A DNA stretch of 33,343 nucleotides, from positions 1 to 33,343 of the IMG/VR virus record IMGVR_UViG_3300042465_006798; one strand, 5' to 3'. Numbering within the stretch: the stretch's first letter is position 1; each line of letters starts with the position of its first letter. The notes beneath the pieces were generated by a model that was not told where the DNA came from, did no database searches, and was given only the letters and a program-made list of their open reading frames with translations. The position numbers and the translations under genes were made by a program. Shown here in pieces: positions 6,793-16,400 of this stretch. Source of the stretch: a virus.

Positions 6793-7782
6793 TTAAGGAA
6801 ATAGATAACGGACAACTACAATTCCTGGACCACCATTGCCGCCAGCGTGTTGGAATGTTGGTCCAGGTGATCCTGCGCCGCCTCCACCTCCGCCGGTGTT
6901 TGTTTGTCCTGGCACTCCAAACAGCGTACTCACTGGATTTACTGGTCCGGGCCATGGTGCGCCGTTTGGTCCAGCGCCAGCACCTCCGCCTCCACTACCA
7001 CCAAAGCCGCCACGGTAACTATCTGGAGAGTTCACACCACCGCCACCGCCACCGGCGTAAGTTACAGGCGATCCCGAAATAGATGAAGCAAGTCCGTTAC
7101 CACCATAGCCAGCATTTGCAGGATTATTGGTAGCCGGCTGTCCTGCTTGAGAAGCGCCGCCGCCTCCAGCGCCCCTAAAATCGGCCGGACCGGAGGTATA
7201 CCCACCTCCTGGATTTCCCGAGCCAGTTGAACCTGGAGGATTTCCTGGAGAAGTAGGTTGGGTGCCATCTCCGGCAACTTGACTCCTAGGATTATTCACC
7301 ATTGCACCGCCGCCTGATCCTCCATCACCAGCGCCATTGGCACCGTAAGAGCCGCCGTTGCCTCCACCTAGAGCAGTAAATGTTGAGAATGTTGAGTTTT
7401 GACCATTCTGTGAGTTGGTTAAAGACTCGCCGCTGCCGCCTTGGGCCAACGCTCCATTACCGCCGTTACCTACTGTTACTGGATAACTCGAAGTGCCATC
7501 TAAACTAAATGCAGATGAAGTAATCATACCGCCTGCGCCGGCACCTGAGCCTACCCAGACACCGCCGCCGCCACCTCCTGCTACAGCAAGAACTTCTGTG
7601 CTAATTGGAAGACCGTATGAACCTAATGCTAATGTTCCTGGACCGGTAAATGTGTGAATGCGATAACCACCGGCTGTGGTTATTGTTCCTCCGGTAATCA
7701 GAGCCTTGTTGGCGGCGGCCGCACCTCGGCCACCTCTTCCAACCGCACTATAATTTCCGCGAACGCTACTAATAAATGGCAT
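6793..7782 (-). CDS. Glycine-rich tail fiber/adhesin protein
   Basis: A 329-aa protein. After a short N-terminal region (1-30), GGYRIHTFTGPGTL at about 36-50 matches the opening of phage glycine-rich domains. Most of the rest is runs of Gly (GGGGGG, GGGNGGSYGANGAGDGGSGG) interspersed with Asn, Ser and Pro. It ends GGPGIVVVRYLFP, the typical closing strand of this domain. By analogy with glycine-rich receptor-binding adhesins of T-even phages (gp38 type, polyglycine-II sandwich), it may sit at a fiber tip and contact the host surface. An AGGGGAA ribosome site precedes ATG 7782. It lies 18 bases downstream of the long fiber gene. Confidence 0.8.
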   Translation of the reverse strand: MPFISSVRGNYSAVGRGGRGAAAANKALITGGTITTAGGYRIHTFTGPGTLALGSYGLPISTEVLAVAGGGGGGVWVGSGAGAGGMITSSAFSLDGTSSYPVTVGNGGNGALAQGGSGESLTNSQNGQNSTFSTFTALGGGNGGSYGANGAGDGGSGGGAMVNNPRSQVAGDGTQPTSPGNPPGSTGSGNPGGGYTSGPADFRGAGGGGASQAGQPATNNPANAGYGGNGLASSISGSPVTYAGGGGGGVNSPDSYRGGFGGSGGGGAGAGPNGAPWPGPVNPVSTLFGVPGQTNTGGGGGGAGSPGPTFQHAGGNGGPGIVVVRYLFP

Positions 7783-7800
7783 TTTTTATTCCCCTATCAA

Positions 7801-10122
7801 TTATAGAACTGTGTTCGCGGATACACTACCTGCTACAGTAAATGCACTACTTCTACGAAGAATCGTGAATGTGAAAATGTCTGTTTTACTTGCAGTTGGT
7901 GTGTACGAAGAATTGCCACCGACAAAGTTGACAAGCGTTGATGTGCCGTTAATGCTGATTGCGTTACCGCTTGGGCGGCGTGCTGTAGCACCTTGTGGCA
8001 GAATCAATGTAACGCTTGTTACACGACCATTTGTTGTTGGTACGTTTGTCAATGCAAGTGTAAAGTCTCCGCTTGTTGGTGCAGTTGTTGCATAGAAGAT
8101 GTTACCATTGTTGTAGTCTACGTTATAAGTGTTTGTAGATACTGCTACGTCTGTAACGCCTTCAACAATTTCGTTAGCAATGAGTGAGCCGCCGACTGAA
8201 ACATCACCGCTGAATGTTGCGGTGCTTGTTACGTCAAGTGTACTTGCAAATGTGACCGCACCGTTTGCGCGAAGTGTGCTGTTACCAAAGATTGCACCTG
8301 AGACACCAAGACCGCCAGTGACAACTGCCGCACCTGTAGTATGTGAACTAGCCGCGGTACCTGATGTAACTGTTACTGCACCGCTTGCGGCGAGTGTTGT
8401 AAATGCACCAGATGATGGTGTAACTGAACCAATTGGTGTGCTTTGAATTGCACCAGCAATTACGTTGCCTGCAATACCTGCACCACCGTTGACAATCAAT
8501 GCACCAGTTGAAACAGATGTAGATGGGGTTGTTGAGTCTGTGCGAATTGCACCACCAGCCCACACACCACCCGCAATACCTGCACCGCCTGCAACTCTGA
8601 GTGAGCCTGTAGTACTGCTTGAAGTTGCAGTAGTATTTGAGGTGTACAATTCACCAATTTGTACTGAACCATAATTCAATCCTGCTTGACCAAAGTTTAC
8701 TGTGTTAGCAGGTCTTGTTGATGCATCTAAGAATAGTTTGAAGACGCCATCAGATTGATCGCGAACAAGACCAAAGTATTTTGGAGCGCCTTGTTGATAT
8801 TGACCAATAACACCAATGTCAAGTGTGTCTGAAGCATTGCCGTTTGCAAGGAACAACAATGAGTTTGCAACAGCAAGTGTGTCTGTTGAAACTGTGTTAC
8901 CTGCACCAAGTAGAGAAATAGAACCTGTAATGGTTACGTTACCACCCACGTTCATGTTACCAACAACACCCATACCACCTGCGACTGTCAACGCACCAGT
9001 TGTGGTTGACGTAGACTGAGTTGGAACTTCAATGTGAATACGAACACCAGGATCAATAGTCATCTGAGTATTGTTTGCAGGATCATCAAAGCCATTTGCT
9101 GAGAAGATAATTCTGTTGGTTGTACCGTTACCACCAGTACCAATTACCAAATCACCATTCTTTGTAGAACCTGCTGGTGCTTGATAAAGAATGTATGCGT
9201 CTTCGCCTTTTGTAACAGCAAACGCACCTTGATCGTAGTTTGTTGCATTAATACCAATTGATACCCAACCAGTTTCGGTATTACCTGCGTTGTTGATTGC
9301 AATCAATTCAGCATATGCGTTTGCACTATTACTGCGGTTAACAATAGCAATATCGTGCGCGCCATCGCTTTCAGCGACCGCTGTAACCAAGTGAATGTCT
9401 TGATTTTCTTCTTTATCGATAATCCAATCTGCCGCACCACCAACGTGTAAGTCGGATGCGGCATTTACTGTACCTGTGACATTTACATTAGCACCAACTT
9501 GTAAATTGGTTGTAACATTCATGTTTGCGGCATTAGCCCATGCAGTTGCAGTAATGTTACCACTTGCGCTGAGAGAGTCTGTACTTGAGTTATAAGTCAA
9601 GCCGCTGTCATCGCTAACAACACCACCAGTACCAGCAATTAGAACGCGACCAGAAGTAAGAGCAGATAGTTTAATTTCAGTATCAACTGTAACATTGGCC
9701 GCAAGCAAGGCATTGTTTGCAGTTACATAGCGCAGTTCAGCATCATCGGAGAGAAGACCAGAAGCACCAGCAAAGGCAACGCGCCCAGAGGTAAGATTAT
9801 TTGCAGTAAGAGATGTAACACGAACGGCGCCATTCGCATCAACTGGACCATCAACAGTCAGTCGATTTGTTGTTGTATTGTAGGTCAATCCGGCGTCATC
9901 GTCAACCAAAGCACCGGTGCCAGATACAGGCGCCCTACTTACAAGGACTCTTCCGCCACCTACATCTAAGTCAACAATTTGTGCTGTGTTTGCATAAATG
10001 TTTGCAACACCAGTGTTTAAAGTAGTGTTTGCCGCTTGAAGCGTGGAAATGTCATTCGCCGCATCATTATATGCGGTACGAAATTCATTGAAGGTATTCG
10101 CTAATTGAATTTGGGCTGCCAT
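7801..10122 (-). CDS. Repeat-built tail fiber protein (773 aa)
   Basis: The N-terminal 30 residues contain a short coiled coil (FNEFRTAYNDAANDISTLQA) likely to trimerise or attach the protein. Then come three units of the form SGRVLIAGTGGVVSDDSGLTY (about residues 52-175). Later come at least four units of the form STTTGALTVAGGMGVVGNMNVG (about 370-650), which occur widely in marine myovirus fibers. The segment TPIGSVTPSSGAFTTLAASG precedes the last of these. The C-terminal 110 residues (DFTLALTNVPTTNGRVTSVT onward) look like a compact beta-rich tip. The predicted role is an elongated trimeric fiber for host recognition. A purine-rich AGAGAGAGAA site precedes the ATG. Confidence 0.85.
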   Translation of the reverse strand: MAAQIQLANTFNEFRTAYNDAANDISTLQAANTTLNTGVANIYANTAQIVDLDVGGGRVLVSRAPVSGTGALVDDDAGLTYNTTTNRLTVDGPVDANGAVRVTSLTANNLTSGRVAFAGASGLLSDDAELRYVTANNALLAANVTVDTEIKLSALTSGRVLIAGTGGVVSDDSGLTYNSSTDSLSASGNITATAWANAANMNVTTNLQVGANVNVTGTVNAASDLHVGGAADWIIDKEENQDIHLVTAVAESDGAHDIAIVNRSNSANAYAELIAINNAGNTETGWVSIGINATNYDQGAFAVTKGEDAYILYQAPAGSTKNGDLVIGTGGNGTTNRIIFSANGFDDPANNTQMTIDPGVRIHIEVPTQSTSTTTGALTVAGGMGVVGNMNVGGNVTITGSISLLGAGNTVSTDTLAVANSLLFLANGNASDTLDIGVIGQYQQGAPKYFGLVRDQSDGVFKLFLDASTRPANTVNFGQAGLNYGSVQIGELYTSNTTATSSSTTGSLRVAGGAGIAGGVWAGGAIRTDSTTPSTSVSTGALIVNGGAGIAGNVIAGAIQSTPIGSVTPSSGAFTTLAASGAVTVTSGTAASSHTTGAAVVTGGLGVSGAIFGNSTLRANGAVTFASTLDVTSTATFSGDVSVGGSLIANEIVEGVTDVAVSTNTYNVDYNNGNIFYATTAPTSGDFTLALTNVPTTNGRVTSVTLILPQGATARRPSGNAISINGTSTLVNFVGGNSSYTPTASKTDIFTFTILRRSSAFTVAGSVSANTVL

Positions 10123-10155
10123 ATTTTGTTCTCTCTCTTAAATAATTGATGATTC

Positions 10156-10395
10156 TTAGTTGCAATTCTTTTTGGATATCACTAAAAGAAGTTCTTTTAT
10201 CTCTTTAAGTTCGTCTTTGAGTGATACAATATCCGATTTTACTTTGCTCATTTCTTGGATGTTTTGAAAGTGTCTCTCTCTCTGCAATTTATATTTCGTT
10301 AGCCCGCTTAAATCTGTATTCAATAAGGCTTTAGAATGTGCATCCCTGTGAGTAAATCCATGAATTGGTTCGGAAAGTTTTATTCTGTGTTCCAT
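10156..10395 (-). CDS. Small coiled-coil protein between DUF4815 and fiber genes (79 aa)
   Basis: Not assigned to a known function. Residues 1-20 (MEHRIKLSEPIHGFTHRDAH) are polar with several His. Residues about 45-75 (MSKVKSDIVSLKDELKEIKE followed by LLLVISKK) have a heptad pattern suited to a coiled coil. Its place between a large baseplate-periphery protein and the fiber suggests a fiber attachment or assembly factor; this is inference. The TATAAATA late element at 10397-10404 directly abuts its ATG, so a transcript from that promoter would probably miss the start codon. It is more likely translated from read-through mRNA, with an AAAGGCG ribosome site overlapping the promoter. Confidence 0.7.
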   Translation of the reverse strand: MEHRIKLSEPIHGFTHRDAHSKALLNTDLSGLTKYKLQRERHFQNIQEMSKVKSDIVSLKDELKEIKELLLVISKKNCN

Positions 10396-10396
10396 T

Positions 10397-10404
10397 TATT
10401 TATA
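10397..10404 (-). promoter_or_regulatory. T4-type late promoter element (TATAAATA) ahead of the fiber genes
   Basis: A perfect TATAAATA on the minus strand, two bases from the 79-aa gene start. The predicted transcription start falls about at or just inside that gene, so it would mainly serve the 773-aa fiber, the adhesin and the 138-aa protein. Confidence 0.65.
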
Positions 10405-10416
10405 CGCCTTTCATGT

Positions 10417-13400
10417 TTAAGCCAAGGCAACTGCCCTTAATTCTTTAATTTTTGGGGCATATGCGCGGTTGGTAGACAAGAAAACGACCTTAATTGCGAA
10501 GAATTTAAAGCCATCAAACGATTTGCCTTCAGGTGTAGTATATCCAATAGAGTTATTTAGAACCTTATAAGCCTCTTGTCCTGTAGTGTTAGCGGAAAAT
10601 GCGCTATCTACAGCAAGGAAAGTATTGTTCGAAATAGCGGTAATTGTTCTTTGCAATCTTGATGTGCCAATCGCAATGGTTGAACCCACGGTCAATTCTT
10701 CCAAGAAGACTGTGTTTGAACCTGAAACAATCGTGTCGCCATTTGTTGTGGAAACTGTACCTCTTAATAACTGAGAACCGCCAGTTTTCTTTGCAGGTGG
10801 TACAACATACTTTTCTTCATTGTAGGTAATTGAGTTTTGGTTGGTTGTTGAACCACCTTCAATTACCATTTCGTTCCAGAATTTAGACTCAAATGGATCA
10901 GTATCTTCAGGGCTGAGTACTTTGTAATAAACTTTAATTGAAGTGGATTGTTGTTTATTGACAGAAATATAAACTGCAAGGTCTGAAGATTCAAATCCGT
11001 CATTCAACTTAACTACGCGAGTAATATATCGCGACTCTGAAGCATATGGTCCAGTTGGATTTTCTTCATTCTCGTGGAATGCTGTTGCGCCAGAACCGGA
11101 TGTAGTGAACGCATTCTTAACTTCCATATATTCTGAATTTGTAATGGAAGCAATTTGGCGATATTCTTCTCCAAAAAGAACAAATTCACCAGCACTTAAT
11201 TCAGTATCAAATGATGTACCTGCGCCAGTTACAATGGTGTTATTTGCTGACCATGAAACTCCACCTTCTAATTCGCGGTAAGTCAAGTTATTAATCAGAG
11301 TTTGCTCAAGCGCGGCATTCATACGTTGCAAATCAATGTATGGTGTAATATATGCGTTCTCTGTAGTCAGAGTTGCGCGAACAGTCATTGATTTTGTTGT
11401 CGAAAGTTCTGCCGCTTCATTAACTGTATTTGCAATAGCACGAACAGCAGTTTCTTGAACACGTTCTAGATTACGAATTGGTTTAAAATCTGTAACAGCA
11501 TATGATGCATCAGAAACTCTTGATTCCAATGTTACATCTGTTTTTGGAATTGTAAGGTTTTCAATATTCAAAATGTAAGAGTTAAATTCAAAGTCGCTGT
11601 TAGCCGTCAAGTCCATATTCTGAAGTATTGCAACGCCAGGCGCTGTAGTTAAGAATTTGGCAACCTTCAACTTAAACTTAACGTCTTGATTCTGTCTTGC
11701 AGACCAAGTAAAGTCGTTAGCAGAGGTAAACAAAATACCTGCCGCGGCTTGTTTATCAATACGCAGATTAATTTCTGGATTGGTAATGTCAAATTGTCCA
11801 AGTTCTGCAACGAACACATCAAAGCCTGTAGAGTTACCATCTGGTTTTGCAACAAAGCAATACTCTACGCCAGGCGCAAGATAGATTGGACTCTTAAACT
11901 CAAACGTGGTTGCAACTGTACCAGATGTGCTTACATTAATCTCTGCGTTTTCTCTTCTTGATACATCACCAACCGCTCTACGGGTTGGAAAACCATTTTG
12001 CATTTCGCGAATTTCTACAGTCACACCTAGATTAGGTTCGTCTGCTTTATTTTTAAAGAACAAATCTAGAGATGAGACAAAGAGACCTTGTTTGTATACG
12101 TTTTCATCAACATAGAATGATTGAGACAATGGATCCCATTGTCCAACTTGCACATTAGAAGTTTCGTCTGATATAACAACTTGTCGAGTTCCAGCAGTTC
12201 CAGTAATTCGCTGGTCTGCAAATCCTCTAAAATTAAATGGACGAGTATTAACAATATCAAGTCCTTTAGAGATTGCAAGGCCTTGTGAGAAGATTGATGT
12301 ACTTGCAATTGTTGTAGCAGTAGATACGCGATTGTCTATATCGTCAGTCAAACGAAATGTGCGTTGACCGGTATAGTAACGATTCTCAGGTACTCTAAAG
12401 AGACCAAAGATTCTATTTCTTTCTGTACGCAATGTACCAGCAGGCAAACGAACATACTTTGTGTTATCTGTTGCAAGAATACCATTTGTGTCAAACAAGT
12501 CAAGTAGATCATCTACTGTTGTGCTACCAACCAAACGAATTTGTGTGCAGTTGGCAGTTACGTTAATGTCATCAAAGAATGCATAAACTCTTGCACCGTC
12601 TTTCATAGACTGTGCTTGAAAAATAAAGTCGCGTGGGCGCATCCATTGTTTAATAGAAACGTCAGATACACGTTCGGTAACTCTGTTTACGTCAGCCGCG
12701 GCAATGTCAATTTGTCCACGGGTTTCAAATTGAGTTTGATCTTGTGTAGTAAGTGTTCGTTGTGCTTGCAGAACCGCAAGACCCCATGTAGTTGCACGTT
12801 GGAAACTGCGGAACGCACTACCCACGTTTGTTTGTGAAGTAACTGGAGGTTCGCCTGTCCAGAAACGTGTCATTGGAGCCACTTCTGTGTTCCATGCATC
12901 AACAAGTGTTCTGAAGTTATCAGTAAAACCAGTCAAGTCAACAACTGTATTTGCGTCTGGTGGATAATTTGTATCCATCCAGTTATCTGTTGCTGGCACT
13001 ACTTCCAGATCACCAGTCCAGGTGAATGTAAGTTCTTGTGCTAGATTAATTGTCTGAGATGCGTATGGCTGATCAATAAATGTTTCTTCAGTATAATCCA
13101 ACATCAACTTATTGCCAGGTGTACGATACACACCAGAAGAACCGGTTGTGTTATATTTCAGAGCAATTTGAATTTGATTGTTTGCATAAGCAGTCGCATA
13201 GCGGAATGTTCTATCAATAGAAACTTTATAGTCTGCTGAGTTTACGTCACCGATGTTATGTCCATCGAAGGTATCAACAAGAACACCGTTTTTGTATTTG
13301 TCTAAACCAGCATCGTCAAGAATAACTTTCTCACTTGCTTTACGTTCAGTTTCGTTGAGTGTGGCATAATACTCCAACTGTTCAACGCGAGTCTTCAACT

Positions 13401-16400
13401 TACCAATATCACGCATAGTGAATCGGCGGTTGTTATAAGATTCGATCTGAATATCTCTTGCAAGAGAAGGATACACAGGAATAGTCAATTCTGCAATTTC
13501 AAGTGTATCAGGAATTGTTGGAGGTGGTGATGAATATGGGTAACCTGGCGAACCATCATTGATACCAAGTTCACCGTTTTCATCAACATAGAGTTTTGCT
13601 TTTCTACCCTTGTAGATAATTAAGTCTGCGGTATAGTCAGATGATGGAACTGGGAAGTGCAAACCGCCGCCAGGAATAACGTATTCATTAGGGCTTATGC
13701 TATTAACAGTTTGTGCTGTTGCAGTTTTTGAGAATTGTGTAGTGCATGTTAAGAAAGTGTTATTCGTAACAGATGCAACAATTCTTTCTTGATTTGAAAT
13801 ACGAAGAATGTCACCCGCAATAACTGCTGTTGTGAATGTTGTTCCAGTACCAATTACATTTGCACTACCAAATGCTACGTTTGCTGTACCAGTCAAAACT
13901 GTAGCGATAGATGGTAATGGATTTATTGATGTAGTATTAGCCGTTTTAATTGCGCGGAAATCCAAACAGTCGCGCAAATCAAATGACGTACCAGTTCTTG
14001 ATCTGTAAATTGGAATTTGATCTGTTCTAATTGATGTATTAGATGTAGACGCATCGTTAATTGGATACGAATCAATTGACAAATACCCAAGACCTTGTGA
14101 TGTGTCGTGGTTAAAGTGATCAAAAACTACAAGCAATTGTCCTGATGGTACAACACCAATCTTAGGAGAAATACTTCCATGTTCATATGATGTATCTCTT
14201 TGACCATTGTCAAAAGTATAGTTATCTGTCACAACAGTATTTGATGTTGTTGGTGTAGTGCTAAAATTAGTTGATTGATAGATTGCACGAATTTGATAAA
14301 CATCACCATAACCGAGTCCGTAAGGACCTTGAAATCCATTTGGATGTGTATTTGCATTAATAATAACAGTTTCGTTATTAGCAAGAATTTTTCTTGTCTC
14401 ACGCGCATTGGCGCGATCCATTGTTGCAATTACTCGCGCAGTAAAACCAGAACCTGCTGAAGAAACAATATTACTTTCTTTCAAATCTACTTCAACGGTT
14501 TGTGCGCCAGCAGAACCTAGTGCTACGCTTCTTGTGCCGTTTGCGGCTTGTCCATACAAACGAACTGGCAAGCCAGCAGGAAATACTTTTGAATAAGTGT
14601 TTGCTGAATATGTTGTAGTAAAGTTTGATGAAACAAGTAGGTGTGTTGTATTTACAATGCTAGATATAATTCGATCTTGTCCACCAACACGAATTACGTC
14701 ACCAATTTCCCATTGTGTAGTAAATGCTGTACTTGTACCAACAACTAAGGCGTTGCCTGATGTAGTAGTTACAGTTCCAGTATAGGTGCCAGTGTTTGCT
14801 GTAATTGTAGGAACAGCAAGATAGTTTTGATTTTTAAGTGCATCAGACGCACCAGACGCGAATGTCTCATTCAAGTCTGTTGTAATAAGCGTAATAATAC
14901 CAGTAGCGTTAAAGAATACTGAGAATTCTTTTTTGAATTCAAAACCTGCCTCTACGTTATTGTCAAGGTCTCGAATTGTTTTGGTACCAGTATATGGCAA
15001 TCTAAAAATTGCAGGTTCAAATGCGGCATCGCGCAATGTTGCGTTACCAAATGCGTCAACTACAACATCTGCATAACGATCAGGTAGACCGCTTACGTCA
15101 TCGTAAAGAGAACGAACGTCCTGGAACTTTTTACCAGGATTCATTGAAATATCATAGAGATACAAGTTGTAAGTTGTATCTGCTCTACCAGCAACGCCTG
15201 ATGCATATTCGATGGCACGGATTCGTGCTTCACCTATTTTAGTTCCTGTTACAGTAGTTGAACTAAAACTTGCATTTGAAATTGCTTGCTGTACTGTGTC
15301 GTACAAATCAACAGTTGTGTTTTCCATAATGTCCCACGCACCAACCAACTCTTTGACTGGAATGTAAGAACCTGAAACCAATGTTGTTTTTGTTTGTTCA
15401 ATAAACTGTTCATCGGTACCCTTACGCAAAGGTGTGAATGCTTTTACAAGCAATTCATTTCTAAAACCTTTAACGTATGAAATAAATGGATCAGTTTCAA
15501 TTACAAGCAACTCATTGTTACCACCTTCAGCGGCGGCAAACTTACCTGTATTGTCTGATTGTTTTAAGTGTTCACGCACAAAAATCTTTGGATCGGAAAG
15601 TGTATAATTTCCTGATTCTTCAAAGGTGCGTTTTGCGATTGCTTCTTCTAACTTGCTCTCTACGTCAGGAGTAAATTTGCGTTTAAGCAAACCAGACTCA
15701 ACTTCTGTAACGCTAATAAATTCTGTCTCATCAGTATTTGCTGATAGAGTGAGTTTGGTAAGAACTGTGTCAATTTTAAGACGATCTGCACCAAGTGCTT
15801 GGAAGTTAGGTGTACCCTGTGCATTGTCAAGCAATGATTGATCATCAACAGTATCAACAAAAGATTTAGATGGAACAATACCAATTTTATATGATGGAGT
15901 GTTCTTATATTTGTCAAGAATAATTGTCTGGGAATCATTCTTTATAAAGTGGTCGGAAAGGTAAATAGTTCCATCACCTAGTGTAAATTTAGAACCATAT
16001 TTGTAGATTACTTCGTTTGCGGCACCACGATTTTCAACATATTGTACTGCGTCACTTGTTGCAGTATTTGCAAAAACTGCATCATCAAAATCGGAAACAA
16101 AGCGTTTGTATGTGTAAAGTTTTTCATTATTTTCAAACTTGCTAGAGGTTCTCTTATCGCTGAAACCAGTAACAAGCATGATATTGTTACCACCATCGGA
16201 TGTGATAGTGTTTGCAATGATCGTTGTTGAAGTATTTGGCGTACCTACAAGACCGTTACAGAGAACGGCGAGTTGACCGGTAATAGGGTCGTCATAAAAT
16301 CCATTAATAATAGCAGACGCAAGCCCGCCAGTACTTGAATTATTTGCGGCATCGGCCGCATTGACAGGTTGGAAGAAAATTGTATTTCCAACCGTCAATA

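Noticed and set aside
6836-7086. Plus-strand proline-rich open frames opposite the glycine-rich adhesin
   Set aside because: They are the complement of Gly codon runs (GGN/NCC) and have no ribosome site or family features.
7811-8446. Several plus-strand open frames opposite the 773-aa fiber gene
   Set aside because: Low-complexity shadows of the repeat-built fiber; overlapping each other and without ribosome sites.
7801-10122. Regular repeats in the fiber gene as a CRISPR array
   Set aside because: Repeats are coding, imperfect at the DNA level and in frame, with unequal spacing; no cas genes nearby.
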